Source: Lutimaribacter degradans
Lineage (GTDB): Bacteria > Pseudomonadota > Alphaproteobacteria > Rhodobacterales > Rhodobacteraceae
DNA length: 64,000 bases
Reading direction: 5' to 3'
Assembly (NCBI RefSeq): GCF_023703375.1
Contig: NZ_JAMQGO010000010.1
Span: 61,121-125,120 of the forward strand
The notes under the pieces were generated by a model. It did no database searches and had not been told where the DNA came from. It saw only the letters and a list, made by a program, of their open reading frames with translations. Of this stretch, positions 46,059 to 55,254 are shown piece after piece (position 1 is the stretch's first letter; each line of letters starts with the position of its first letter). A program made the translations under genes and the position numbers.

Positions 46059-46559
46059 ATGGCAGGTTCGCGACTCGATCCGATCGATAGGAAAATCCTG
46101 GCCGAATTGCAGGCCGATGGGCGCATGACGAATGTGGAACTGGCCAAGCGCGTCGGCATTTCCGCCCCGCCTTGCCTGCGTCGCGTGCGCACCCTGGAAG
46201 AGGCCGGTTACATCCGCGGATATCACGCCAAGGTCGATGCGCGCGAACTGGGATTCGAGGTGCAGGTCTTCGCGATGGTCGGTCTGCAAAGCCAGGCCGA
46301 GGCCGATCTGTCGGCGTTCGAGCAACGCTGCCGCGACTGGCCGCTTGTGCGTGAATGTCACATGCTGAACGGCGAGGTCGATTTCATCCTGAAATGCGTG
46401 GCCCCCGACCTGAGCACTTTCCAAAGTTTCCTGACAGAGCAACTGACAGCGGCCGAGAATGTTGCAAGCGTCAAGACATCGCTTGTCATTCGTGGTGCCA
46501 AGGATGAACCTGGCGTGCCCTTTGACGTGCTTGAACAGCGGCTGGCCCGCAGCGCCTGA
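46059..46559 (+). CDS. Lrp/AsnC-family regulator
   Basis: 166 residues from ATG 46059 (CAGGAGGACAC). N-terminal HTH (LDPIDRKILAELQADGRMTNVELAKRVGIS, PPCLRRVRTLEEAGYI), C-terminal ligand/oligomerisation domain (VFAMVGLQSQAEADL, ECHMLNGEVDFILKCV). Divergent from trxB; close to Lrp proper in length. Probably autoregulated through the repeat upstream. Confidence 0.94.
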   Translation: MAGSRLDPIDRKILAELQADGRMTNVELAKRVGISAPPCLRRVRTLEEAGYIRGYHAKVDARELGFEVQVFAMVGLQSQAEADLSAFEQRCRDWPLVRECHMLNGEVDFILKCVAPDLSTFQSFLTEQLTAAENVASVKTSLVIRGAKDEPGVPFDVLEQRLARSA

Positions 46560-46568
46560 CGCGGGCGT

Positions 46569-47318
46569 TCAGGCCACTGGCGCGTCTTGCAGGGCCTTGC
46601 CCGGCAAGCGCGGATAGGACAGCGGGCCGAAATCGCCCGGTTGGTCGATATACGGGAACAGCGCCAGGAATTGCGCCAACGCGCGGCTATCGGGCAGCGT
46701 GCTGCGCAGGCTGATGCCGGGGTGACAGCTTTCCATATCCAACCCGCCGGCGCGCAGCACGGCATGCACAGGCAGGCAAAGGTGGTAAAGTTGCGCCGGC
46801 CCGGGCGGCGAAACGGCAATCACGGAAGCGCCATCCTGCAAGGACGAGACGGACACCAGCGCCTGCGCGCACCCGGCGCCCGCCAGCCCCCGTGGGGCCT
46901 GCCGTAGAATACGGCCGCCAGGGCCGATCAAAAGATCGCGCGCCGGCCGCCCGATACCGAAGCCGTCGGCGGTGACGCGGGTCAGACTGCGGCAGCGGTC
47001 TTGGTTGCTGGGCACGCATGTCAGGCTGCCCCGCCACAAGACGGGCTGGGTGCCGTGGTCAAGCGTCAACACCTGGTCGCCCGGCAGGATATCCTCAATC
47101 GCGACTGGCCCAAGTTGTGTCTGGATCAGCGTGCCATGCGCAAAGGCGGCAAAGCAATCTTCGAAGATGGGCACCGCCGGTATCGCCTGCGTGGCCAGGG
47201 CGATATCGCCGTTGCGGCGCAGCCACGCGATATCGACCCGGCGGCGCGGGGCCTCCTGTCTGACCTGGTGAAAATCCGCCATCTGTGACATGGTGGGTTT
47301 CGGGCGGGCGCGTTCCAT
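46569..47318 (-). CDS. Hint-domain protein (Hedgehog/intein type)
   Basis: 249 residues (ATG 47318; GTG 47324 also possible). Hint_2 pattern: FAAFAHGTLIQTQLGPVAIEDILPGDQVLTLDHG, then PVLWRG and LIGPGGRILR. Related alphaproteobacterial proteins are common and their role is unclear. The classic Cys at the splicing start is not present (FAHGT, Cys lies five residues earlier in EDCFAAF), so normal self-splicing chemistry is doubtful. No obvious partner gene. Confidence 0.8.
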   Translation of the reverse strand: MERARPKPTMSQMADFHQVRQEAPRRRVDIAWLRRNGDIALATQAIPAVPIFEDCFAAFAHGTLIQTQLGPVAIEDILPGDQVLTLDHGTQPVLWRGSLTCVPSNQDRCRSLTRVTADGFGIGRPARDLLIGPGGRILRQAPRGLAGAGCAQALVSVSSLQDGASVIAVSPPGPAQLYHLCLPVHAVLRAGGLDMESCHPGISLRSTLPDSRALAQFLALFPYIDQPGDFGPLSYPRLPGKALQDAPVA

Positions 47319-47484
47319 CGTCACTTGTTACCTTGACCAAGGGCGCGTCGCAGGCCCCCACCTGACACGACGCGGAAAAAATTGATGACGCTTGGTGCAC
47401 CGGCGCGGTGCAGCCTGTCAGAAAGTCCGGAAAACTGTCGGGCAAGGCCGATCAACCGTGCGGCTGTCCATGGCAACCCGCGCA

Positions 47485-47637
47485 TCAAGCGTGGCGCCGC
47501 TGCTGCGCGGTGTCACGGGCATTGCGGCGTGCGATCATCTCGGCGCGGCGGGCACCGCGCTGCCACGGCATCGCGGGCAGATCAGATGCTTTCGCCGTTT
47601 CTGTCACGCTTTTGATCCAGCGGGTTGTCTTTGTCAT
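47485..47637 (-). CDS. Small basic 50-residue protein
   Basis: ATG 47637 to TGA 47485, with a strong ribosome site (CAGGAGACCGAGC). Starts MTKTTRWIKSVTETAKASDL, then MPWQRGARRAEMIARRNA; rich in Arg, no signal peptide. It resembles small Rhodobacterales proteins I recall with the MPW-RGARRA pattern. Function unknown. Confidence 0.65.
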   Translation of the reverse strand: MTKTTRWIKSVTETAKASDLPAMPWQRGARRAEMIARRNARDTAQQRRHA

Positions 47638-47859
47638 GCTCGGTCTCCTGGCCGGCCCTTGATGGGCCTATTGCGGTGTCGAGAAACAATATGACCGGCA
47701 TTTGGGGCATTGTTTTGGCCACAAGCGGAAAATCCCGAGACAAGTTTGGCCTCATGGATTTCAATCATGGCGGATGGGATGTGCTAAGCCATATCCCTGA
47801 AACAAGGGGAAAAATTACCGTTTTACCCTGCCCATCTGCGGGGAATTCGCCAGCCCTTT

Positions 47860-47883
47860 CCACGAAACCGGGCGGTTTCGTGG
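47860..47883 (-). terminator. Hairpin downstream of pgeF
   Basis: Perfect 10-bp stem CCACGAAACC / GGTTTCGTGG, GGGC loop, no T run; 26 bases beyond the pgeF stop codon. The rest of 47638-47909 holds nothing else recognisable except room for the 50-residue gene's promoter. Confidence 0.55.
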
Positions 47884-47909
47884 CAGGGTGTGCCCTGTTT
47901 GCGTGCGGA

Positions 47910-48665
47910 TTACAGCCGGATCACCGAGATCAGGCGGCCATAATCGGCCGCGCCGGTATGCGTGGCGCGACGATAGGAAAAGAACCTGCCGGGGTCGGAA
48001 TAAGTGCAGTGACGGGTCCATTCTGCGTGGCCGACCCCGGCCTCTCGCAGGCGGTGCAACCCGAACGCGGGCAGGTTGAACAGGTATCGGTCACCATCGC
48101 CATTGGCGAAAAAGCGGTGGTTGTCCGGATCATCGGTCATGAACTCATCCAAAAGTTCGGGGCCAACCTCGTAGGCGCGTTGGCTGATCGTCGGGCCGAT
48201 CACCGCCGTGATGGTATCACGCGCCGCGCCCAGGCTTTCCATTGCGTCGATCGTCGCCTCAAGCACGCCATCCAGCGCGCCGCGCCAGCCGGCATGTGCC
48301 GCGCCGATCACGCCGTTGTCGGGGTCGGCGAACAACACCGGCTGGCAATCGGCCGTCAGCACCCCCAGGGCCAGGCCCGGCGTGGCGGTGGCCATGCCAT
48401 CGGCCGCGGGGCGCGGGTCAGGCGGGCTGTCGAGTGCAAGGGCACGGGCCGAATGCACCTGGTTCACGGTCACCAGCCGTTCGGAGGGTACATTTACCGC
48501 GGCCGCCACGCGGGCGCGGTTGATTGCAACGATTTCCGCCTGGTCCGAACTGCCTTGCCCGCAGTTCAACCCAGCGAACACGCCCGAGGACGCGCCGCCG
48601 CCACGGGCGAAAAACCCGTGCTGCGTGCCACGCAATGCGTCCGAGGTGATGATGTCCAGCGTCAT
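47910..48665 (-). CDS. pgeF: Peptidoglycan editing factor / multicopper-oxidase-like (laccase domain)
   Basis: 251 residues. HGFFARGGGASSGVFAGLNCG, VNQVHSA, LTADCQPVLFAD and AAHAGWRGALDGVLEATI are hallmarks. PgeF trims wrong amino acids from muropeptide precursors and the fold binds metal. Overlaps the midA-like stop (ATGA). Confidence 0.94.
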   Translation of the reverse strand: MTLDIITSDALRGTQHGFFARGGGASSGVFAGLNCGQGSSDQAEIVAINRARVAAAVNVPSERLVTVNQVHSARALALDSPPDPRPAADGMATATPGLALGVLTADCQPVLFADPDNGVIGAAHAGWRGALDGVLEATIDAMESLGAARDTITAVIGPTISQRAYEVGPELLDEFMTDDPDNHRFFANGDGDRYLFNLPAFGLHRLREAGVGHAEWTRHCTYSDPGRFFSYRRATHTGAADYGRLISVIRL

Positions 48666-49723
48666 GGCTCTAATCCCGTTGGTGGCGGGGCGGTTCCTGG
48701 ATAGACCCCAAGCACCTTGAACAGCGAACCCATTTCATCCGGGTGCGTCAAGCGCCGATGTGCCGCGACATGCGCATCAAGAGCCGGTCCGGTCAGCGTG
48801 CGGGCCAGCGCCTGAGCGCGCTGCGTGATGCCCAGCCGCTCTAGGAATACGCCCTGGGTGGTCAGCCGCGTATGCGCGGCGGGCCCGGCGGCGCGGGCCA
48901 GCGCCTCGAAATCGACATGCGCGGTCAGGTCGGCCTGCCCCGGGCAGGCCAGCGGGTCGACCGGATCGTGCCCTTGCAACGCCTGGAATGTATCACCCAG
49001 GCTGCGCCAATCGCCGTAGTCCAAGATCAGCGCGGCGCCACCCCGCGCAGCGATACGCGCGCCGATGGCGGCCATTACCGGCGGGGCGGCCGCGCAGTGT
49101 TCGACGACGTCACCCGGGCGGGTGTCGTCCAACCTATGCGCCAGCGCGGGCTGGTCGGCCTCGGCACCGAGGCCCAAGAAAAGCGCGCCATCGCGGGCCC
49201 CCACCTGTCGCTCGGCCCATCCGGTCGCGCCGCGTTGGAATTGGCGGATCGGCAGGGCGTCGAAAAACTCGTTCGCGATCACGAAGAGCGGTGCGTCGGG
49301 CAGGGCGTCAGCGGTATCGAGATGCGTGACCTCGAAGCCCTTCAGCGCGCGCTGCTGCGCGGCGCGAAACGTTGGCGAGACTTCGACCAAGTTCAGCCGT
49401 GCGGCGGCGTGAAAGCCCGGCACGCCCCGCGTGGCGCGCAGCGCGTCGGCCATAAGCGTGCCCCGGCCCGGGCCGAGTTCGGCCAGGGTGATTGGCGCGG
49501 GCGCGCCTTGGTCCAGCCAGGCTTGCGCCAGGGCCAGGCCCAGCATCTCGCCGAACATCTGGGATATCTCGGGGGCGGTGATGAAATCACCCTCCGCGCC
49601 CAGCGGGTCACGCGTTGTGTAATAGCCCAGCGTGGGGTGTAGTAGCGCCTCGGCCATGTAATCGGCCAGGCTGATCGGGCCGCTTGCAGCGATCCGCTCC
49701 AGCAGGCGGTCGCGCAAGGTCAT
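48662..49723 (-). CDS. SAM-dependent methyltransferase, NDUFAF7/MidA family
   Basis: 353 residues. GYYTTRDPLGAEGDFITAPEISQMFGE and ITLAELGPGRGTLMADALR (SAM motif), then FVIANEFFDALPIRQF. In mitochondria the relative methylates an Arg of complex I. Sits between lgt and pgeF with ATGA overlaps on both sides. Confidence 0.93.
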   Translation of the reverse strand: MTLRDRLLERIAASGPISLADYMAEALLHPTLGYYTTRDPLGAEGDFITAPEISQMFGEMLGLALAQAWLDQGAPAPITLAELGPGRGTLMADALRATRGVPGFHAAARLNLVEVSPTFRAAQQRALKGFEVTHLDTADALPDAPLFVIANEFFDALPIRQFQRGATGWAERQVGARDGALFLGLGAEADQPALAHRLDDTRPGDVVEHCAAAPPVMAAIGARIAARGGAALILDYGDWRSLGDTFQALQGHDPVDPLACPGQADLTAHVDFEALARAAGPAAHTRLTTQGVFLERLGITQRAQALARTLTGPALDAHVAAHRRLTHPDEMGSLFKVLGVYPGTAPPPTGLEP

Positions 49724-50610
49724 ACACGCACCCGGGCACGTGCGTAAAGGATGAGACCCACACCCACCACCACCATCGGCAGTGACAAAATCTGCCCCAT
49801 CGTCAGCCCCAACTGGCCCGATCCGATGACGAGACCCAGCGGATTGTCGGGCGTGATGAACTGGGCGTCGGCCTGCCGGAAATATTCAACCACGAATCGC
49901 GCCAGCCCGTAGCCCGCGATAAAGACACCGGTGATCTGCCCCGGCACCTTGAGCGCCCCGCGTTGGTAGGCCAGCCACAGCATCGCGCCCAACAGCACCA
50001 CGCCTTCTAGGGCCGCCTCGTAAAGTTGCGAGGGATGGCGGGCGCAAAGCCCTGCAACATTCGGGCAATCCTGCGCCAGCGGATGCGGGAAGATGACGCC
50101 CCATGAGGCCTCGGTCGGCCGGCCCCACAGCTCGCCATTGATGAAATTTGCGATGCGCCCCAGCATCAGCCCCACCGGCACGCCAAGCGCGATGGCGTCG
50201 CCCGCCGCCAGCCGCGGGATGCCTTGCGCCCGTGTATAAAGCCAGCCGGCCACCACGACGCCCAGGAACCCGCCGTGAAAGGCCATGCCGCCTTGCCAGA
50301 TCATGACAATCTCGGCAGGGTTCTGAAGGTAGTAGGCCGGTTGATAGAACAGCACAAAGCCCAGGCGCCCGCCCAGAACGATGCCGACGATGATCCAGGT
50401 CAGCAGGTCTTCGACCTGGGCCTTGGTCATCGGCGGGATGTCGTCGCGCCACAAACCGGGGCGTGCCAGCGCGTGCAGCGCGATGCGCCACGCCACGAGG
50501 ATGCCGACGATATAGGCCAGCGCGTACCAGCGCAGCGCGAATTCAACGCCGAACAGCGTGATGGTGAAAATCTCGGGCGAGATGTCGGGAAAGGGAATCG
50601 CGGCTTGCAT
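49720..50610 (-). CDS. lgt: Prolipoprotein diacylglyceryl transferase
   Basis: 296-residue inner-membrane enzyme. GRIANFINGELWGRPTE is the Lgt signature; HPSQLYEAALEG follows. Transfers diacylglyceryl to the lipobox Cys, including that of the micro-lipoprotein at 7019. First gene of the lgt-midA-pgeF operon. Confidence 0.97.
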   Translation of the reverse strand: MQAAIPFPDISPEIFTITLFGVEFALRWYALAYIVGILVAWRIALHALARPGLWRDDIPPMTKAQVEDLLTWIIVGIVLGGRLGFVLFYQPAYYLQNPAEIVMIWQGGMAFHGGFLGVVVAGWLYTRAQGIPRLAAGDAIALGVPVGLMLGRIANFINGELWGRPTEASWGVIFPHPLAQDCPNVAGLCARHPSQLYEAALEGVVLLGAMLWLAYQRGALKVPGQITGVFIAGYGLARFVVEYFRQADAQFITPDNPLGLVIGSGQLGLTMGQILSLPMVVVGVGLILYARARVRV

Positions 50611-50706
50611 ATGCGTCGTCCTGCCTCTGGTCTGCGGGGTACGTCAACCTTGTGGCCGCGCCCCTCGTGGCCCATATAGAACATCAACGCAACGGTGGAG
50701 AGCGCA

Positions 50707-50949
50707 ATGCAGACCCGCAACAAGATTTTTGACGACCTGTCGCAGTTGATGACCAACGCCATGGGCGTGGCCCAGGGCGCGCGATCCGAGGCCGAGACCG
50801 CGATGAAAAGCATGATGGATCGTTGGCTGGCCGATCGCGATTTCGTGACGCGCGAGGAATTCGACGCCGTGCGCGCCATGGCGCAGAAAGCACGCGAGGA
50901 GAACGAGGCGCTCAAGGCGCGCCTCGATGCGCTGGAAGGTAAGTCCTGA
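50707..50949 (+). CDS. UbiK/BMFP-family accessory protein
   Basis: 80 residues (MQTRNKIFDDLSQLMTNAMGVAQG, then DFVTREEFDAVRAMAQKAREENEALKARLDALE). Helical, with a C-terminal coiled coil. Relatives aid ubiquinone synthesis or membrane contacts. Divergent from lgt. Confidence 0.9.
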   Translation: MQTRNKIFDDLSQLMTNAMGVAQGARSEAETAMKSMMDRWLADRDFVTREEFDAVRAMAQKAREENEALKARLDALEGKS

Positions 50950-51343
50950 CAACGCGGCGGTCTTGGCTGCGCCGCTTTGGCGCGTGACCGCGGGCTGGTG
51001 TTGGGAAGGCGCCGTGGTGTGACCTTCTCGGCGTGTGAAAGGTGCGGGGCCGGCGGCCCCGCGCAGGTTTTGCGCGGCCCTGCGGGCCACGCGTGGCAAG
51101 GGGGCGTTGCCCCCTCGGCCTTGCGGCCTCACCCCCAGGGTATTTTTGGCAAGAGGAATAGTGGCGGGTCTGCCTTGCCGGTGCGGGGCCTGATAGGGCG
51201 ACAGGCATGGTGTTTATCTGCATGCAGCGATCGAGACCCGCAGATCTGCTTTGTCGGGCAAGAAAGTCCCATGGTCCGGACCACGGGCGCGATCGGGGTG
51301 ACACACCGACGGGCCGGCGCGGCGATGCCCCGCGCCGGTGCGA
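50950..51343. other. Gene-free gap with GC-rich hairpins
   Basis: No convincing gene. It holds GGGGCC GGC GGCCCC (51048-51060), a repeat copy at 51099-51160, and near the end a stem around GGCGCGG...CCGCGCC, a likely terminator for the minus-strand Dpp-type operon. A 28-codon ORF at 51271 has no ribosome site. Confidence 0.6.
51099..51160. repeat. Intergenic GC-palindrome repeat, copy B
   Basis: AGGGGGC-GTT-GCCCCCT (51099-51115), then ACCCCCAGGGTATTTTTGGC and AAGAGGAATA (51131-51160). The most complete copy here. Confidence 0.7.
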
Positions 51344-52330
51344 TCACGCGTGATTGACCGGGCCGGGAAAATGGCAGGCGGCCTGGTGGCTGGACACGGT
51401 TTCCAGCTCCGGTTGCACCTGGCGGCAGACATCCTGCACACGGGGGCAACGATCGGCGAAGGCGCAGCCCTTGGGTGGATTGAGCGGGCTGGGCGGATCG
51501 CCCGATATCTTGAGGGGACGCACGTAGCCACGCGATTTGCGTCGCGCCAGGCTGGGCGCGGCGGCCAGAAGCGCTTGGGTGTAGGGGTGCTGAGGGTTGT
51601 CGAACAGCGCGTCGCGACTGCCCATCTCAACGATCTTGCCAAGGTACATCACGGCCACGTCGTCGCAGACATGGCGCACCACGCCAAGGTCGTGGCTGAT
51701 GAAGAGATAGCTCAGGTTGAGCTCGGTCTTGAGGCGGGCCAAAAGATTGAGGATCTGGGCCTGGATCGCCACGTCAAGCGCGGATACCGGCTCGTCGCAG
51801 ACCAGAAGGCGCGGATTGGTGGTAAGGGCGCGGGCGATGGAAATGCGCTGCCGCTGTCCGCCCGAGAACTGGTGGGGAAACAGTGACAGCTGATCGGGCC
51901 GCAGGCCCACGAGCTTGAACAGCTCTTCCACGCGGTCGTGCCGTTCGTCGGCTGTGCCGATCTCCATCAGGTCCATCGGCTCGCGCACGATATCGGCCAC
52001 GCGGGCGCGCGGGTTGAGCGAGCTGTAAGGATCCTGGAAGATCAATTGCACGTCGCGGCGTCGCTGGCGCATGTCTTCGTCCGACAGTTGCAGCAGGTCC
52101 TGCCCGTCGAACACGACCTTGCCGCTGGCCGCCTCGACCAGGCGGATAGCGGCCATTGCGGTGGTGGTCTTGCCCGAGCCGCTTTCGCCGACGATTCCCA
52201 GCGCGTGCCCGGCCTCTAGCCGGAACGAGACCTGGCGCACGGCCTCGAGATAGGGCCGGGGCGCGAAAAACGAAGGCCTGGGCATGGCAAAGCGGACGGT
52301 GAGATCCTGCACATCGAGCAAAGCGGTCAT
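51344..52330 (-). CDS. ABC ATPase, DppF/OppF type
   Basis: 328 residues from ATG 52330. Walker A GESGSGKTT, signature FSGGQRQRISIARAL, Walker B LLVCDEPVSALD, and the C-terminal oligopeptide-family Cys region (GCAFADRCPRVQDVCRQV). Last gene of the operon. Confidence 0.94.
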   Translation of the reverse strand: MTALLDVQDLTVRFAMPRPSFFAPRPYLEAVRQVSFRLEAGHALGIVGESGSGKTTTAMAAIRLVEAASGKVVFDGQDLLQLSDEDMRQRRRDVQLIFQDPYSSLNPRARVADIVREPMDLMEIGTADERHDRVEELFKLVGLRPDQLSLFPHQFSGGQRQRISIARALTTNPRLLVCDEPVSALDVAIQAQILNLLARLKTELNLSYLFISHDLGVVRHVCDDVAVMYLGKIVEMGSRDALFDNPQHPYTQALLAAAPSLARRKSRGYVRPLKISGDPPSPLNPPKGCAFADRCPRVQDVCRQVQPELETVSSHQAACHFPGPVNHA

Positions 52331-53298
52331 ATCCGGCCCTCCTCGACAGCGTGGCAGGCGGCCGGGTGGTGGCCGTGGTTCACAAGCGCGGGTTTTTCGC
52401 GGCGGCAGCGCTCTTGGGCGTAATCGCAGCGGTCGGCAAAGGCGCAGCCCGCGCCCAGCATATGCAGCGGCGGCACGACCCCCGGGATTTCGCGCAGTTC
52501 GGTATCGTCCTTGCCCAGCGCGGGGATGCAAGAGATCAGCCCGCGCGCGTAGGGATGTTGCGGCGTGTCCAGCACGTCATCGGCGCGGGCCTCTTCGATC
52601 ACACGCCCGGCATACATGACTGCCACCCGGTCGGCCATTTCGCTGATCGCGCCCATGTCATGCGTGATCATGATGATCGCGGCGCCGAAATCACGCTGGA
52701 TCTCATTGAGAAGGTCGAAGATCTGGGCCTGGACGGTAACGTCGAGCGCGGTCGTGGGTTCATCGGCAATCAGCACCTTGGGGCGGCAGCTCACGGCCAT
52801 GGCGATCATCACGCGCTGGCGCATCCCGCCTGAAAGCTGGTGCGGATAATTGCGGGCGCGGCTGTCGGGGCTGGGGATGCCGACGCGGTCGAGCAGGGCG
52901 ACTGCATCCTTGAACGCGCGGTCGGCACTCACATTCTGGTGGAGCATGATCGCTTCGGCGATCTGGTCGCCGACGGTAAAGACGGGGTTCAGGCTGGTCA
53001 TCGGTTCCTGGAAGATCATCGCCACTTCGGCGCCGCGCAATTGGCGCATGCGCGCGTCGGATGCCGTGACCAGGTTTTCACCGTTCAGCCGGATTTCGCC
53101 GCCCGCGATGCGCCCCGGCGGCATCGGGATCAGCCCCATGACGGAAAGCGCGGTGATCGACTTGCCACAGCCGGATTCGCCCACCACGCCCAGGGTTTCC
53201 CCCGCATTCACGTGCATCGACACGCTGTCGAGCGCGGTCACCTTCCCGTGGCGAGTGTTGAAGGTGACATTGAGGTTCTCGATTTCCAGGAGTGCCAT
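52327..53298 (-). CDS. ABC ATPase, DppD/OppD type
   Basis: 323 residues from ATG 53298, overlapping the upstream stop by one base. Walker A GESGCGKSI, signature LSGGMRQRVMIAMA, Walker B VLIADEPTTALD, closing GCAFADRCDYAQERC. Confidence 0.94.
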   Translation of the reverse strand: MALLEIENLNVTFNTRHGKVTALDSVSMHVNAGETLGVVGESGCGKSITALSVMGLIPMPPGRIAGGEIRLNGENLVTASDARMRQLRGAEVAMIFQEPMTSLNPVFTVGDQIAEAIMLHQNVSADRAFKDAVALLDRVGIPSPDSRARNYPHQLSGGMRQRVMIAMAVSCRPKVLIADEPTTALDVTVQAQIFDLLNEIQRDFGAAIIMITHDMGAISEMADRVAVMYAGRVIEEARADDVLDTPQHPYARGLISCIPALGKDDTELREIPGVVPPLHMLGAGCAFADRCDYAQERCRREKPALVNHGHHPAACHAVEEGRI

Positions 53299-54218
53299 CA
53301 GCGTTCCCTCAGTTTCGGATTGAACGCGTCGTTGAGGCCATCGCCGATAAGGCTGACCGAAAAGACGGTGAAGAAGATGGCAAGCCCCGGGAAGGTGACG
53401 GGCCACCAGGCATCGAGGATGTAATCGCGATTGGCGCCGATCATCAGGCCCCAGCTCATCACGTTGGGGTCGCCCAGACCCAGGAAGCTTAACCCGGCCT
53501 CGAACAGGATCGCCACCCCGATGGTCAGCGTCGCCGATACGATCAGCGGTGGCATCGCGTTGGGCAGGATCACCGTCCAGATGATGCGCTTGTTGCGCGC
53601 GCCGATGGCGCGGGCGGCGGTGACGTATTCCAGTTCCTTGATTTTCAGGAACTCGGCGCGAGTCAGGCGGGCGGTTTGCGGCCAGCTGACCACGCCGATG
53701 GCAATTGCGATCGTCCAGAGCGAGGGCGAGAAAAGCGTGACCAGCACCATAGCGAACAACAGTGCGGGCAGGACCTGGAAGAACTCGGTAAAGCGCATCA
53801 GAAGGTTGTCGACCCAGCCGCCGTAAAAGCCCGATAGCGCACCCAGCGTGATGCCGATCAGCATGGTGATCGCCGCTGCCGCCGCGCCCACGGCCAGCGT
53901 CGGGCCGCCCCCTGTCAGGATGCCGGCCAGCAGGTCGCGGCCAAGGTAGTCGGTGCCCAGCGGGAAATCGGCTGTCGCGCCGGGCGGCTCATGTGGCGCC
54001 CAGACAATATCGAACGGGTCGCCGTTGTACAGGAACGTGCCGTAAAGCGTGGCCAGAACGATGATCGCCAGCATCACCGTGCCCGCAAGCGCGGGGATGT
54101 TGCGACGGAACATGCGCCACGCCTCGCTTGCGGGGCTTTGGGCCTTGTAGCGAGTTATCAGGTCATCCTGCGGCTCGGCGCCTTCGGATGCGGGAACGGT
54201 GGTCGGGTCTTTCATCAT
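53298..54218 (-). CDS. ABC permease, DppC type
   Basis: 306 residues. Soluble N-terminal tail, then membrane segments; FPLGTDYLGRDLLAGILTGGG and the EAA-like loop YVTAARAIGARNKRIIWTVILPN. Overlaps the DppB-type stop. Confidence 0.93.
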   Translation of the reverse strand: MMKDPTTVPASEGAEPQDDLITRYKAQSPASEAWRMFRRNIPALAGTVMLAIIVLATLYGTFLYNGDPFDIVWAPHEPPGATADFPLGTDYLGRDLLAGILTGGGPTLAVGAAAAAITMLIGITLGALSGFYGGWVDNLLMRFTEFFQVLPALLFAMVLVTLFSPSLWTIAIAIGVVSWPQTARLTRAEFLKIKELEYVTAARAIGARNKRIIWTVILPNAMPPLIVSATLTIGVAILFEAGLSFLGLGDPNVMSWGLMIGANRDYILDAWWPVTFPGLAIFFTVFSVSLIGDGLNDAFNPKLRER

Positions 54219-55189
54219 TTGCCTCTCAGGCGCGGATCGGCCAGCCGGTAGCTGAGATCGGTGAGAAGGTTGGCGACGACCACCATGGCGGAGGCGAAAA
54301 ACAGCACGCCCATGATGGTGGGGTAATCGCGGCGCAGGATGGAATCGAAGGCAAGCCGCCCCATGCCGGGCCAGTTGAATACGGTTTCCACCAAAAGCGC
54401 GCCCGAAATCAGGTTGCCGAATTGCAACCCCGCCACCGTCAGGATGGGCAGGGCGGCGTTGCGCAGCGCGTGCTTGAACAGGACCGAGCGTTGCGAGGCC
54501 CCCTTGGCGCGCGCGGTGCGTATATAATCGGACCCCAGAACCTCGAGCATGGAGGCGCGCGACAGGCGCGCGTATTGCGCAAGATAGATGATGGCCAGCG
54601 TAAAGGCGGGCAGAACCAGATGATGGGCGATATCCAGGGCCTTGGCCAGCGGGCCGGCATCACGCAGGCGCACCGATTGCATGCCCTCGACAGGAAAGAT
54701 CGGCAAGATGCTGGCAAAAAGGATGATCAGCATGATGCCGGTCCAGAATACCGGGACCGCGTAGCCGATGGTGGCAAACACCGAGACGAAACCCGACATC
54801 AACCCATTGGGCTTGCGTGCCGCCAGCACGCCCAGAACCACGCCGATGACGATCGACAGCACCTGCGCCACGATCACCAGAAGAATGGTCGGCCCGACGC
54901 GTTGTGCGATCAGGCTGGCCACGGGCTGGTCGAAGAAAAAGCTTTGGCCAAGATCACCCCGCGCCACGTTGCCGACATAGATGGCCAGTTGCGTCAGGAC
55001 GGGTTTGTTCAGGCCATATTCCTCGCGGATGCTTTCCAGCATTTCCTCGGTCGCGCCGCCCATTTCGCCGGCGATCACCATCGCCGGGTCGCCGGGTGCC
55101 AATCGGATCAACAGAAAGTTCAGGATCACCACGCATAGCATGAGCACAAGGCCGTAGCCGATGCGGCGCAGAAGGTATGATGAATTCAT
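54215..55189 (-). CDS. ABC permease, DppB type
   Basis: 324 residues. LLRRIGYGLVLMLCVVILNFLLIRLAPGDPA at the N-terminus; ATPase-contact loop DYIRTARAKGASQRSVLFKHALRN. Preceded by a GC hairpin that separates it from the receptor gene. Confidence 0.93.
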   Translation of the reverse strand: MNSSYLLRRIGYGLVLMLCVVILNFLLIRLAPGDPAMVIAGEMGGATEEMLESIREEYGLNKPVLTQLAIYVGNVARGDLGQSFFFDQPVASLIAQRVGPTILLVIVAQVLSIVIGVVLGVLAARKPNGLMSGFVSVFATIGYAVPVFWTGIMLIILFASILPIFPVEGMQSVRLRDAGPLAKALDIAHHLVLPAFTLAIIYLAQYARLSRASMLEVLGSDYIRTARAKGASQRSVLFKHALRNAALPILTVAGLQFGNLISGALLVETVFNWPGMGRLAFDSILRRDYPTIMGVLFFASAMVVVANLLTDLSYRLADPRLRGK

Positions 55190-55214
55190 GATGGATCAGC
55201 CCCGGTGCGCGGGG

Positions 55215-55241
55215 GGCCGGGCCACGCAGGGCGGCCCGGCC
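55215..55241 (-). other. Intercistronic hairpin between receptor and permease
   Basis: GGCCGGGCC (55215-55223) / GGCCCGGCC (55233-55241), the same 9-bp stem as at 1480-1502. It lies between the receptor stop and the dppB-type start. Confidence 0.7.
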
Positions 55242-55254
55242 CGGTTTCAAGCGA

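Noticed and set aside
51271..51357. 28-codon ORF in the gap before the Dpp-type operon
   Set aside because: No ribosome site, no recognisable peptide features, and it overlaps the likely terminator and the 3' end of the ATPase gene.
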